Positions 1-8,618 of a stretch of DNA of 64,000 nt are shown here, piece by piece. The notes beneath the pieces were generated by a model, which searched no databases, was not told the origin of the DNA, and was given only the letters and a program-made list of their open reading frames with translations. The position numbers were made by a program, and so were the translations under genes. Position 1 is the first letter of the stretch, and each line of letters begins with the position of its first letter. The DNA is from Streptomyces sp. NBC_00461 (GTDB lineage Bacteria > Actinomycetota > Actinomycetes > Streptomycetales > Streptomycetaceae), in NCBI RefSeq assembly GCF_036013935.1, contig NZ_CP107902.1, positions 7,659,001 through 7,723,000 on the forward strand, read 5' to 3'.

Positions 1-384
1 GTTGAACTTGTCCTTGTTCGATCCCACGTACCGCGTGATGTCGGCGAGCGCGCCCTGCGAGACCCAGCTCGTGACGTACTCCGCGGTGTTCTGCACCAGG
101 CAGGGCGCGTTGCCCGCCTTGACCGCGTTGGTCAGCTGCTTCTGCATGGTCAACTGGTCGGTGACCTTGGTGTACTTGAGCTTGACGTCCTTGTGCGAGG
201 CGTTGAACGCCTTGACGACGGCATCCTGGCCGTTGGCCCAGCCCCAGAAGGGGAGGGTGACCGGGCCCGACGACTTGGCGCCGTCCCCGGAGTCCGATCC
301 GCCACAGGCGGAGAGCAGACCACTGAGTGCGAGTCCCGCGACAGCGGCGTGGGCGAACCTTCTCCGGCGGCTGGTGAAGTTCAT
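1..384 (-). CDS. Sugar ABC transporter substrate-binding lipoprotein (partial, 3' end beyond window)
   Basis: Family 1 extracellular solute-binding protein that would deliver a carbohydrate to an ABC importer at the outer face of the membrane. Only the first 128 codons are present. Seen: basic N-terminus (MNFTSRRRR), hydrophobic core, lipobox LSAC with the lipidated Cys at residue 27, a Gly/Ser spacer, then VTLPFWGW as in many sugar-binding proteins. The ATG at 384 is preceded by GAAGGAAC about 8 nt upstream. It lies downstream of the LacI gene at 784-1869 on the same strand. A LacI-type palindrome (611-622) sits in its promoter region, so repression by a LacI protein is likely. Substrate is unknown; permeases presumably follow beyond the window. 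Confidence 0.9.
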   Translation of the reverse strand, partial: MNFTSRRRRFAHAAVAGLALSGLLSACGGSDSGDGAKSSGPVTLPFWGWANGQDAVVKAFNASHKDVKLKYTKVTDQLTMQKQLTNAVKAGNAPCLVQNTAEYVTSWVSQGALADITRYVGSNKDKFN

Positions 385-610
385 CTGACCGTGTTCCTTC
401 GGAAGTTGGGCGGCTGGGAACGAGTGGACGGCGGCTCGGTGCAGGCCGGGAACGGCGGCCGGGATTCCAGTCACTCGCGGTTGAGGGGGCGTCAGCCAAG
501 CGGAAGCTGTAGAAAGCGGTTGCCGCGAAGGTAGGCCGACAGGTCCTGGCGTAGCAAGAGGTATGCGCGAACTTATTGCGGCAGGTGCGGAAAACCGCTG
601 GTAGGGGAAG

Positions 611-622
611 GAAACCGGTTAC
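611..622. promoter_or_regulatory. LacI-type operator candidate, GAAACCGGTTAC
   Basis: AACCGGTT palindrome with the central CG typical of LacI-family operators. It lies 227 bp upstream of the binding-protein ATG at 384. It differs at one base from the site at 3525-3536, and both carry GAAA on the left and TTAC on the right. Confidence 0.5.
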
Positions 623-674
623 GAAACGATCGCATCCAGCGGTGATGTGCTGCGGGCGCGTGAGGCGCCTCGAC

Positions 675-787
675 GGTGCGTGAGCGCCTTGCCTGGGAGG
701 TGCGCGTGTGCCGGGAAGGTGCGTCGGCTGGCTGGAAGGTGCTTTGGTTGCCCGGACGGTGCGCCGGTTGCCTGGACCGTGCGTCAG
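675..787. repeat. 20-bp tandem repeat, about 5 copies
   Basis: Degenerate direct repeat of the form GGTGCGNNGGTTGCCTGGAN. Copies begin at 675, 699, 718, 738 and 758, and a partial copy at 778 runs into the stop codon of the LacI gene (784-786). The rest of the 385-783 gap holds the operator candidate and the promoter region of the binding-protein gene; no other gene is seen. Confidence 0.7.
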
Positions 788-1869
788 TGTCTGGACGGCG
801 GCTGTACGGAGTTGCGGACGACGACATGAGTGCCCAGCACCAGGTGGTCGCCGTCGCTGCCCTTACGGCGGCCCGAGCCGCCCTCGCGCCGGTCGGCCAC
901 CGCACGCAGGGCCACCCGGCCCATCTCCTCGTACGGCACGTGCACGGTGGTCAGCTGGGGTGTGAGCTGGGAGGCGAGCGGGATGTCGTCGTAGCCGACG
1001 ATCGACACGTCCTCCGGCACCCGCAGTCCGGCCGCGCGCAGGGCCTGCATGGCGCCCGCGGCGACCACGTCCGTGCCCGCGAGCACCGCCGTGAAGTCCG
1101 GCGTCTCGTGCAGGGCCGCCTCGACGGCGCTGTACCCGTGCTCGTCGTCGTAGGGACCGTGCCGCACCATGCCCGGGTCGAAGGGCACGCCGTACGCCTC
1201 GAAGGCCCGCTCGGCGCCTCTCAACCGGCCCTGAGCAGTGGTGAGTTCGGCGTGGCCCGGCAACACCAGGACCCTGCGGTGGCCGGCCGACAGCAGATGG
1301 CTGGCCATCGCGTAGGCGCCGCCCTCGTTGTCGTAGTCGACCGTCGTGGCCGGGACGTCGCCCTCCAGGGGAGGCCTGCCCACCAGGACGAGATGGGAGC
1401 CGGCCGCGTCGAGGGAACGGGCGAAGCGGGCCATCCGCAACTGGTATTCGTCGTAGTCGTAGGCGCCGCCGAGCAGCACCACCGCAGCCACGCCCTGCTG
1501 GCGCATGAGGTTCACCAGCGCGAGCTCCCGCTCGGGGTCGTCGCCGGTGGTGCCGACCAGGGAGAGCCAGCCGCGCAGCGTGGCCGCGCCCTCGACTCCC
1601 TTGGCCACGTGGGCGAACGCGGAGCCGGTGATGTTGTTGATGAGGATGGCGACCGTCGGTGTTCCACCGCCTGCGAGGGAACGGGCGTGGGCGTTGGTGA
1701 CGTAGTCCAGGTCCCCGACGACCTTCATCACCCGGCGGCGCAGGTCCTCCGACACCGGGTAGTTGCCGGACAGCACGCGCGACACGCTCGCGACGGAGAC
1801 CCCTGCACGCTCCGCCACGTCGCGGATGGTGGCCCGTCCGGCGTCCCCGGACGCCTTGCGCTGACTCAC
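784..1869 (-). CDS. LacI-family transcriptional regulator (LacI-1)
   Basis: 361-aa repressor of the LacI/GalR family. The HTH is at about residues 13-34 (RATIRDVAERAGVSVASVSR) and is followed by the hinge helix and a periplasmic-binding-protein-like effector domain. The C-terminus has the usual DVSIVGYDDIPLA and LTTVHVPYEEMGR motifs. The GTG at 1869 was chosen because AAGGAG sits 5 nt upstream and the protein then begins just before the HTH; the reading frame stays open further upstream but gives no LacI-like sequence. It is closely related to the regulator at 14985-16046 (same HTH core, GRPPL, YDNEGGA and HTTAQGR-type motifs). Its place directly upstream of a sugar-binding protein suggests control of that transporter, and possibly of the 3803-13249 genes. 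Effector unknown. Confidence 0.93.
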   Translation of the reverse strand: MSQRKASGDAGRATIRDVAERAGVSVASVSRVLSGNYPVSEDLRRRVMKVVGDLDYVTNAHARSLAGGGTPTVAILINNITGSAFAHVAKGVEGAATLRGWLSLVGTTGDDPERELALVNLMRQQGVAAVVLLGGAYDYDEYQLRMARFARSLDAAGSHLVLVGRPPLEGDVPATTVDYDNEGGAYAMASHLLSAGHRRVLVLPGHAELTTAQGRLRGAERAFEAYGVPFDPGMVRHGPYDDEHGYSAVEAALHETPDFTAVLAGTDVVAAGAMQALRAAGLRVPEDVSIVGYDDIPLASQLTPQLTTVHVPYEEMGRVALRAVADRREGGSGRRKGSDGDHLVLGTHVVVRNSVQPPSRH

Positions 1870-2286
1870 CGTGGCTCCTTCACCCTCACGAATTCCCCAC
1901 CGGCCGAAGGGGGAGGCGGTCGCTTGTCCTCCGGTCGGAGACGACGCCTCTCGCCGAACGAACCCGGTACCGGACCCCTTGCCGGTCGGCCAGAGGCCAC
2001 GCCCCTCGCCGGTGCGGAAACCGTATCCCATTGTTTCTCAGGGGGGAGGGGCCGCGCAGGTGGGGTGTGGTGTGGCTGGGCGGGGGAGAGGCGGGGTGGC
2101 TGGGCGGGGGAGACGTGGGGTGGCTGAGCGCGGGCCGGAGGAGGCTCGTCGACGGAGAGGGATGGGTGGTGCCCCGCGTCGGTGAGGGACGGGCGGCTCT
2201 CGTCGACGCCCAGGGATGCGCGGCGGCCGTCGACGGCGGGCCCGGCCTCGGTGTCCGCATCGTGGCCGGGCCGCGGGCGTCGGCCC
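1870..2286. other. 417-bp intergenic gap with a 24-bp tandem repeat
   Basis: This holds the promoter region of LacI-1 and the 3' side of the dehydrogenase gene. GTGGCTGGGCGGGGGAGA occurs at 2072-2089 and 2096-2113, and a third, diverged copy starts at 2120, giving a 24-bp period. GAAACCGTATCC near 2019 is a weak LacI-site look-alike. No credible gene is seen; long open frames here result from GC bias. Confidence 0.6.
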
Positions 2287-3300
2287 TCACGCCACACGCG
2301 CCAGGTCCGAGTGCCGTACCTCGTGGGCCGGAGGCAGGCCCGCGACCAGGCGTTCCAGTTCCTCGACGACGATACGGCCGAGGCGTTCCAGCTCGTTGCC
2401 GAGTGAGCCCGCGATGTGCGGGGTGAGGATGACGTTCGGCAGGCGGTAGAGGGGGGAACCGGCGGGCAGCGGCTCGGGTTCGGTGACGTCGAGAATCGCG
2501 TGCAGTCGGCCCGCCAACAGCTCGTCGGTGAGCGCGTCCGGGTCGACCAGGGCGCCGCGCGAGGTGTTGATCAGGACGCCGCCGTCCCGGATCAGCGCGA
2601 GTCGGCCGGCGTCGAGCATGCGGTAGGTCTCGGGGATGTCGGGGGCGTGCAGCGACACGATGTCGCTGTGCCGCAACAGGTCGTCCAGCGGCAGGAGTTC
2701 GGCTCCGAGGGCGGCCGCCTCGGCGGTGCTGACGTAGGGGTCGTGGAGCAGGACCGTGAAGTCGAACGGCCGGAGCAGTTCGAGCAGCCGACGGCCCACA
2801 CGTGAGGCGCCGATGACGCCGATCCGGCGGCCGACGTTGCCCGTGTGCGCGGTCTCGGCGTCCGTCGGGTAGGTGTGGGTGACGCGGAAGCGCTCGCGGT
2901 GGGCGAACGTGTCCTTTCCGGCGAGCAGGATCATGGCGAGGGTGTACTCCGCGACCGGCAGGGCGTTGGCCGTCACCGCGCTGGAGACCGTGATCCCGCG
3001 TTCCCACAGGGCCTCGCCGACCAGTGAACGGACCGAGCCCGCGGCGTGCAGGACGGTGCGCAGGCGGGGCGCGGCCGCCAGGACGCCGGTGTCGAGGGCG
3101 GGGCAGCCCCACCCGGTGATCAGTACCTCGGCCCGGGCGAGCGTCTGCGCGGCCGCCGGATCGGCGAAGTCCCGTACGACGAACGAGGGGTCGAGGTCGG
3201 ACGCCTGCCTCAGCCGGGCCATGAGCGGCGGAGGGAAGAGCAGCGGAAGGTGTACCGGATCCATCGCGAACACGGCCCTCGGCGGCTGGGGGTGGGGCAT
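2287..3300 (-). CDS. D-isomer-specific 2-hydroxyacid dehydrogenase family protein
   Basis: 337-aa cytoplasmic oxidoreductase that would interconvert a 2-hydroxyacid and a 2-ketoacid with NAD(P). Seen: the catalytic Arg in NTSRGALVD, the Glu in VTEPEPL and the His in LTPHIAGS, in family order. The nucleotide-binding turn reads GASRVG rather than GxGxxG, so the middle Gly is Ser. The ATG at 3300 has AGGAGAG 4 nt upstream; longer upstream starts lack this. It is divergent from the ABC importer operon at 3803, and the shared 502-bp region carries several palindromes, so joint control is likely. A role in catabolism of an acidic or oxidised sugar is inferred; the substrate cannot be read from sequence. 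Confidence 0.9.
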   Translation of the reverse strand: MPHPQPPRAVFAMDPVHLPLLFPPPLMARLRQASDLDPSFVVRDFADPAAAQTLARAEVLITGWGCPALDTGVLAAAPRLRTVLHAAGSVRSLVGEALWERGITVSSAVTANALPVAEYTLAMILLAGKDTFAHRERFRVTHTYPTDAETAHTGNVGRRIGVIGASRVGRRLLELLRPFDFTVLLHDPYVSTAEAAALGAELLPLDDLLRHSDIVSLHAPDIPETYRMLDAGRLALIRDGGVLINTSRGALVDPDALTDELLAGRLHAILDVTEPEPLPAGSPLYRLPNVILTPHIAGSLGNELERLGRIVVEELERLVAGLPPAHEVRHSDLARVA

Positions 3301-3413
3301 GGCTCTCCTGACACGCTGGACGACGGGGCTGATGACTGGTGGACAGCTGGTGGGTGACACGGGTGTGGTGCAGGGGTGGCACAGGGTTGGCGCCCGCGCC
3401 AGGAAACATTTTC

Positions 3414-3427
3414 AGAAAGCGCCTTCT
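3414..3427. promoter_or_regulatory. GAAAGCGC-type operator candidate
   Basis: AGAAAGCGCCTTCT, an imperfect palindrome about 115 bp upstream of the dehydrogenase start. It resembles the sites at 24857 and 28105 in front of the arabinan and rhamnogalacturonan genes. Confidence 0.35.
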
Positions 3428-3524
3428 ACCGTAGATCTGCGGAGAAGCGGCGGTCAATCCGTGGAGGGAGAGGCGTGAGGACGGTGCGCGATGAGAGTTG
3501 CGGACCTTGATCCCGCTCTGAGTC

Positions 3525-3536
3525 GAAATCGGTTAC
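3525..3536. promoter_or_regulatory. LacI-type operator candidate, GAAATCGGTTAC
   Basis: One mismatch from the 611-622 site (GAAACCGGTTAC). It lies between the divergent dehydrogenase and ABC importer genes. Confidence 0.45.
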
Positions 3537-3579
3537 TGCTGTTTCCCCGTCGAGGCTCGCGTCCTGGATCCGACTTCGA

Positions 3580-3589
3580 CAACCGGTTG
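3580..3589. promoter_or_regulatory. LacI-type operator candidate, CAACCGGTTG
   Basis: Perfect 10-bp palindrome. It has the same core as the sites at 3712-3724 and 16084-16097. Confidence 0.5.
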
Positions 3590-3643
3590 CCGTCCTGACC
3601 AGCACCGTAGCCACTTCGGCCCCCCTACGCCCAGTACGACCAC

Positions 3644-3657
3644 AGTTTTCGAAAACT
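3644..3657. promoter_or_regulatory. Perfect palindrome AGTTTTCGAAAACT
   Basis: A 14-bp perfect palindrome, AT-rich in a GC-rich genome, centred about 150 bp before the binding-protein ATG. Its sequence differs from the AACCGGTT sites, so it may bind another regulator or overlap the promoter. Confidence 0.4.
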
Positions 3658-3711
3658 CGTCATGCCTCTTGACGTGCAGCACTCCCCGACGGAAGCTCCC
3701 TGCACCGCGTA

Positions 3712-3724
3712 GCAACCGGTTTCC
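3712..3724. promoter_or_regulatory. LacI-type operator candidate, GCAACCGGTTTCC
   Basis: AACCGGTT core at 3714-3721, about 80 bp before the ATG of the ABC binding-protein gene, a good position for a repressor. Confidence 0.5.
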
Positions 3725-3802
3725 GAAACATTCGCACGCCGCCGGCGTCCCGCCGCGTGTCCGGTTCCCGTCATCCATCTCAACGAAGAGAGTGGGTAGT
3801 TC

Positions 3803-5152
3803 ATGCACTCCCAGGCCGCCGCTCCCGTGAGCCGCCGCCGCTTTCTCGCCCTCTCGGCAGCCGGGGCCGCGGCAGGCTCGGCAGCACTCAGCGGCTGCGC
3901 GATGCAGGTGTCGAGCGCGGTGAGTGGCTCCGGGGAGACCGTCACGGTCATGGCCAAGTCCGACGACTTCTCGCCGGAGCTGATCCGGCAGGCCCAGAAG
4001 GAAATCGGCGTCAAGATCAATACGGTGCTGTACAGCACCAGCAAGCTGATCGCCATGATGACCGACGGCAGCCCGCCCGACCTGGTGCGCGGCGTCGGTG
4101 CCGTGGACGCCCCGTACTTCGCGGCCCGGGGTGTGATGGAGGACCTCGACCCGTACTTCGCCAAGAGCGGCGTCCTCAAGGCCGACGACCTGGACCCGGT
4201 CAACGACCTGTGGCGCTACGACGGCCGCACCCAGGGCAAGGGCCCGCGCTACGGCATGGCGAAGGACTTCTCCCAGGACTCCATGTACTGGTACAACACC
4301 GCGCTCTTCGACCAGGCGGACGTCGAGTATCCGCCGGAGCTGGAGCCGGTCACGTACGAGGAATGGCTGGACAAGGCCAAGCGGCTCACCCGGCGCAGGC
4401 ACGGCCAGACGACCGTCTTCGGCGGCAGCTACAACGGTGTGCTCACGCCCAACCTGCTGGCCAGTCTGACGGTGGCCGCCGGCGGCAGCCTCTTCACCGA
4501 CGACTTCTCCAGGGTCGACTTCACCAGCCCCGAGGCCCGCAAGGCCCTCGGCTGGTACGTCGACTACTGCCGCACCAAGGTCGGACCCAGCATCATCCAG
4601 CCCGACCCCAACACCTGGGACGGGCCCACCTTCCAGGCGAACCGGCTGGCCATGTCCAACTCGGGCTACTGGCTCGGAGGCCTGCTCAACACCGACAGGA
4701 AACTGGCGCCGCTCTCACGTCTCGCCCCCGCCCCGGTCTTCGAGGGCGGCAAGCGGATCAGCCCCTGCCAGGCCGGCACCGGCTTCTGGATACCGAGCGG
4801 CTCCCACAACAAGGACGCCGCCTGGCGGGTCTTCGAGTGGTTCTTCGGCGAGGCACCGGCCAAGGCGCGGGCCTCCGGTGGCTGGGGCATCCCGACCCTC
4901 AAGTCCCTGCGTTCGCTGATGCCGTCCCAAGAGCCGTATCAGAAGCGGGTGTTGAGGGTGCAGGAGGCCGAGCTGAGGCACTACTCGGTGATCGCCTTCA
5001 CGCCCTACGCCACCGCGGACTCCCTCCTCGCCCTCTTCAACCAGATCGCCCCGGCCGCCATGAGCGGATCGATGTCCCTCGACGCCCTGGCGCGGCGACT
5101 GAACTCGGCCATGAACGAGCAGCTCAAGCGCGGTAAGGAGCAGGTGGGATGA
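3803..5152 (+). CDS. Sugar ABC transporter substrate-binding lipoprotein
   Basis: 449-aa family 1 solute-binding protein. The N-terminus combines a twin-arginine motif (SRRRFLALS) with a lipobox (LSGC), so it is probably a Tat-exported lipoprotein. Typical fold motifs follow, such as YWYNTALFDQADV and TYEEWLDKAKRL. The ATG at 3803 has a purine-rich stretch (GAAGAGAGTGGG) upstream. It is the first gene of a tight operon with two permeases (the stop overlaps the next start as ATGA) and then secreted polysaccharide-active proteins, so it likely binds an oligosaccharide they release. Four palindromes upstream suggest LacI control. No ATPase gene is nearby, so a shared MsiK-type ATPase is expected, as is usual in Streptomyces. 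Confidence 0.93.
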   Translation: MHSQAAAPVSRRRFLALSAAGAAAGSAALSGCAMQVSSAVSGSGETVTVMAKSDDFSPELIRQAQKEIGVKINTVLYSTSKLIAMMTDGSPPDLVRGVGAVDAPYFAARGVMEDLDPYFAKSGVLKADDLDPVNDLWRYDGRTQGKGPRYGMAKDFSQDSMYWYNTALFDQADVEYPPELEPVTYEEWLDKAKRLTRRRHGQTTVFGGSYNGVLTPNLLASLTVAAGGSLFTDDFSRVDFTSPEARKALGWYVDYCRTKVGPSIIQPDPNTWDGPTFQANRLAMSNSGYWLGGLLNTDRKLAPLSRLAPAPVFEGGKRISPCQAGTGFWIPSGSHNKDAAWRVFEWFFGEAPAKARASGGWGIPTLKSLRSLMPSQEPYQKRVLRVQEAELRHYSVIAFTPYATADSLLALFNQIAPAAMSGSMSLDALARRLNSAMNEQLKRGKEQVG

Positions 5153-6141
5153 CGGTCGACCAGTTCGCCACGGCCGCGGACCGGCGCGGACCGGCACAGA
5201 CGGAGGGCCGGACCCGGCCCCGCAGGCACACCTCCATCGTCGCGCGCAGGCGCCGGGCGTTCTACATGTTCGCCTCGCCCTGGATCGTCGGTTTCGCGCT
5301 GCTGACCGTCGCGCCGATGGCGTACGCGCTGTGGCTGAGCTTCACCACGTTCGACGGGATCTCGCCCAAGTGGCACTACGTCGGGTTCGGCAACTACCGC
5401 GAGCTGTTCTCCGACGCGCAGACCTGGAACTCCCTGGGCCGCACGGGCCTGTTCGCGATCACCTCGGTGCCGCTGTCGATCGCCGCCGGGCTCGGACTCG
5501 CCGTCCTGGTCAACCGGCCGCTCAAGGCGCGCGGGCTCTTCCGCACCCTGCTCTATCTGCCGGCCGTGGTGCCGCCGGTGGGCGCGGGCATCGCGTTCAA
5601 GCAGCTCTTCGACCAGAACTCAGGTGCTGCAAACGGGGCGTTGAACCTGTTCGGTATCGACGCCCTGGGCTGGCTCGCCGACCCCTACGCCCGCTACGTC
5701 CTGATCATGACGGTGCTCTGGACGGCCGGAAACATCATGATCATCTCGTTGGCCGGGCTCCAGGACATCCCCCGCGAGCTCCTCGAAGCCGCCCGCATCG
5801 ACGGCGCGAGTGCTTGGCGTAGTTTTCGCAGCATCACGGTGCCGCTGCTGTCGCCGGTGCTGCTCTTCCAGACCGTGACCGGCGTCATCGCCTCGGTGCA
5901 GACGATCATGCCGCTCCTGCTGGCCCCCGACCCGACTCCGGCCGGCATCACCGCGCTTCCGCAGTCCAACTACCTCTACATGATGCACGTGTTCGCGGAG
6001 TACTTCGCTTTCGGCCGCTACGGCTACGCCTCCGCGCTGCTGTGGGTGCTCTTCGTCCTGATCCTCGTCGCGACCGGACTGATCTTCAAGGCAACGTCCG
6101 GCGTGGTGTTCTACAACGTCGACCCGGAGGCGAAGAAGTGA
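5149..6141 (+). CDS. Carbohydrate ABC transporter permease 1 (MalF/UgpA type)
   Basis: 330-aa inner-membrane subunit of the same importer. A basic cytoplasmic N-tail (about 40 residues) precedes six predicted membrane segments. The EAA loop that contacts the ATPase reads ELLEAARIDGASAWRSFRSI. The start overlaps the binding-protein stop (ATGA) and the stop overlaps the next permease start (GTGA), so translation of the three genes is probably coupled. Confidence 0.93.
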   Translation: MTVDQFATAADRRGPAQTEGRTRPRRHTSIVARRRRAFYMFASPWIVGFALLTVAPMAYALWLSFTTFDGISPKWHYVGFGNYRELFSDAQTWNSLGRTGLFAITSVPLSIAAGLGLAVLVNRPLKARGLFRTLLYLPAVVPPVGAGIAFKQLFDQNSGAANGALNLFGIDALGWLADPYARYVLIMTVLWTAGNIMIISLAGLQDIPRELLEAARIDGASAWRSFRSITVPLLSPVLLFQTVTGVIASVQTIMPLLLAPDPTPAGITALPQSNYLYMMHVFAEYFAFGRYGYASALLWVLFVLILVATGLIFKATSGVVFYNVDPEAKK

Positions 6142-7055
6142 CCGCCACCAGCCCGACCGCCACCAGCCAGAGCCCCTCCAGGCCGGCCGCCACCAGCCCG
6201 GCCTCCGGCGGCCCGGACCCCAGGTCCGCGCCCCGGATACGTGTCGACCGCCTCGCCCTCTACACGGTCCTCGTCGCGATCACCGGGCTGTTCCTCGGCC
6301 CCTTCGGCTGGCTGGTCGTCTCCGGCCTGAAGACCCCCGCAGACCTGGCCGCCTCGCCCGTGCGCTGGCTGCCCCCGCACGTCCAGTGGCACAACTTCGC
6401 CGACGCCTTCAACCTCGTCGACTTCCTCGGCTACGCCCGCAACTCCCTGGTCATCGCGCTCATCTACGCCACTCTCGTCACGTTCAGCTCCGCCTGGGTC
6501 GGCTTCGGCTTCGCCCGTCTGGAGGCCCCCGGCAAGAAGACCCTGTTCGGCATTCTCCTCGGCTCGATGATGCTGCCCCAGATGGTCACCCTGCTGCCGA
6601 CCTACCTGATCTTCGCCAAGCTCGGCATGGTCGACACGTACTGGCCATGGGTGCTGTGGGGCCTGGCGTCCGCGCCGTATCTGGTCTTCCTCTTCCGGCA
6701 GTTCTTCGCGGGCCTGCCCCGCGAGCTGGAGGAGGCGGCGATCATCGACGGTTGCGGCTACTCGGCCATCTTCTGGCGGATCTTCCTGCCGCAGTCCTGG
6801 CCGGTCATCGCCGCGAGCTTCGTGATCGCCTTCACCTGGACCTGGGGTGACTACATCGCTCCGCAGCTCCTGCTCTCCACCGACCGCACCACCCTCGCGG
6901 TCGCCGTCATGTCCACCTACGTCACCTCCGCCGGCACCCCGGTCACCAACCTCCAGGCCGCGGCCTCGGTGATGTACGTCGTCCCGATCCTGCTGATCTT
7001 CCTGATCGCCCAGCGCGGCTTCGTCGCCGGCATGTCCACCACCGGCCTCAAGTAG
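6138..7055 (+). CDS. Carbohydrate ABC transporter permease 2 (MalG/UgpE type)
   Basis: 305-aa partner permease. The GTG at 6138 overlaps the TGA of permease 1 and has GGAGG 7 nt upstream; longer readings would extend far into permease 1. A Ser/Thr/Pro-rich N-tail is followed by six predicted membrane segments. The EAA loop reads ELEEAAIIDGCGYSAIFWRI. The C-terminus RGFVAGMSTTGLK is typical of MalG-type subunits. The GH28-like gene follows after 33 nt. Confidence 0.93.
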   Translation: MTATSPTATSQSPSRPAATSPASGGPDPRSAPRIRVDRLALYTVLVAITGLFLGPFGWLVVSGLKTPADLAASPVRWLPPHVQWHNFADAFNLVDFLGYARNSLVIALIYATLVTFSSAWVGFGFARLEAPGKKTLFGILLGSMMLPQMVTLLPTYLIFAKLGMVDTYWPWVLWGLASAPYLVFLFRQFFAGLPRELEEAAIIDGCGYSAIFWRIFLPQSWPVIAASFVIAFTWTWGDYIAPQLLLSTDRTTLAVAVMSTYVTSAGTPVTNLQAAASVMYVVPILLIFLIAQRGFVAGMSTTGLK

Positions 7056-7088
7056 CCCCTGCCGCCTCCCTGTTGCAAGGAGTCACGC

Positions 7089-8618
7089 ATGAACACGCCT
7101 CTGTCGCGCCGTACCGCTCTCCAGGCGGCCGGTGCCACCGTGCTCGCCACCGGTCTGGTGGGCGGTCCGACGGCCACCGCGGCCCACGCGGACACGGCCA
7201 GATCCGCGCCGAAGCTGGTCACCTACCCCCGCCCGTCCGCCATGCCGACCACCACCAGCTTCAAGGTCCGGGTGCGCACCGCGCCCGACGGCGACTGGCA
7301 GACCCTCGACATCTACCGGCCGCAGCTGGCGGAGATCAACCCCACCGCCGGCTCGTCCAAGATCTACAACTCCTCGATGGTGTACTTCGACTTCCAGGGC
7401 TCCGTCGACATCGAGGTGACGTACCTCAAGGGCGGTACCACCAAGGCCCGGGTGAGGCCGGACGCCCTGGGCATCAAGCCCGAACTCGGCGGCGACACCC
7501 TGGTGTTCACGCTGGACGAGCCGAAGGACGTGGTCGTCCAGATCAACGACGAGATCTTCGACTGTCTGCACGTCATCACCAACCATGTCGACCACCACCC
7601 GTGCACCGCCGACGACCCGGACGTCATCTACTTCGGCCCCGGCGTGCACAAGGTCACCGGCAACGTCCTCACCGTCCCCAGCGGCAAGACCGTCTATCTC
7701 GCGGGCGGCGCGGTCCTCCAGGCGCAGGTGTTCTTCAAGAACGTGGAGAAGGCCGCGCTCAAGGGGCGCGGCATGATCAACGGCGGCCCCAGCGGCGCCA
7801 TCCTCTGCGAGGGCAGCAAGAACATCCGCGTCGAGAACGTCATCATCATGAACCCGAACGGCTACGCCGGCACGTTCGGCATGAGCGAGAACGTGCACGT
7901 CAAGAAGGCGCGGGCGTTCAGCTCGAAGGGCAACGGAGACGGTTTCGACGTCTTCTCCTCGACCGGGATCACCTTCGACGGCTGCTTCATGCGCAATTCC
8001 GACGACTGCTTCGCCATCTACTGCCACCGCTGGGACTACTACGGCGACACCAGGGACATCACCATCCAGAACTGCTCCCTCTGGGCGGATGTCGCCCACC
8101 CGATCAACATCGGCACGCATGGCAACACCGATGCACCCGAAACGCTTGAGAACCTGCTCATCAAGAACATCGACGTCCTTGACCACCGCGAGCCGCAGAT
8201 GAACTACCAGGGCTGCATCGCCCTCAACCCCGGCGACGCCAACCTCATCAAGAACGTCCGTATCGAGGACGTCCGTGTCGAGGACTTCCGCTGGGGCCAG
8301 GTCATCTACATGAAGGTGATGTTCAACCCGAAGTACAACACCTCCGTCGGGCGCGGCATCCAGGACGTCTACGTCAAGAACCTCAGCTACACGGGCACCC
8401 ACGCCGAGCCGGCGTTGTTCCTCGGCTACGACGCCGACCACGGCATCGACAAGGTCACCTTCGAGAACCTGGTGATCAACGGTGTGGTCGTCGCCGACTC
8501 GATGAAGAAGCCGGCCTGGTACTACACCACCGACGCGGTCCAGTGGTTCTACAACGAGCACGTCACGAACCTGAAGTTCCTCACGACCGCCGAGGCAGAG
8601 GCGGCCGCGGCGTCATGA
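7089..8618 (+). CDS. Secreted GH28-like (polygalacturonase-like) beta-helix enzyme
   Basis: 509-aa exported protein with a Tat-like signal (SRRTALQAAGATVLATGL, then AAHA). It has a right-handed beta-helix pattern with many NxxIxNV/NVxV rungs. Motifs resemble the GH28 active site: NGDGFDV at 282-288 where GH28 has NTDGF, NSDDC at 303-307 where it has the catalytic DD pair, and GTHGN at 342-346 near where it has GHG. The classical RIK motif is not obvious, so this is a divergent member and its substrate may not be plain polygalacturonan. AAGGAG precedes the ATG. Its stop overlaps the next start (ATGA), tying it to the alginate-lyase-fold protein. Likely role: cleavage of an acidic plant polysaccharide outside the cell. 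Confidence 0.8.
   Translation: MNTPLSRRTALQAAGATVLATGLVGGPTATAAHADTARSAPKLVTYPRPSAMPTTTSFKVRVRTAPDGDWQTLDIYRPQLAEINPTAGSSKIYNSSMVYFDFQGSVDIEVTYLKGGTTKARVRPDALGIKPELGGDTLVFTLDEPKDVVVQINDEIFDCLHVITNHVDHHPCTADDPDVIYFGPGVHKVTGNVLTVPSGKTVYLAGGAVLQAQVFFKNVEKAALKGRGMINGGPSGAILCEGSKNIRVENVIIMNPNGYAGTFGMSENVHVKKARAFSSKGNGDGFDVFSSTGITFDGCFMRNSDDCFAIYCHRWDYYGDTRDITIQNCSLWADVAHPINIGTHGNTDAPETLENLLIKNIDVLDHREPQMNYQGCIALNPGDANLIKNVRIEDVRVEDFRWGQVIYMKVMFNPKYNTSVGRGIQDVYVKNLSYTGTHAEPALFLGYDADHGIDKVTFENLVINGVVVADSMKKPAWYYTTDAVQWFYNEHVTNLKFLTTAEAEAAAAS

Noticed and set aside
1886..3457. Long open frame (over 500 codons) on the minus strand across the LacI-1/dehydrogenase gap
   Set aside because: Pro/Arg/Ala-rich shadow frame produced by high GC; it covers the dehydrogenase in another frame and has no recognisable domain.
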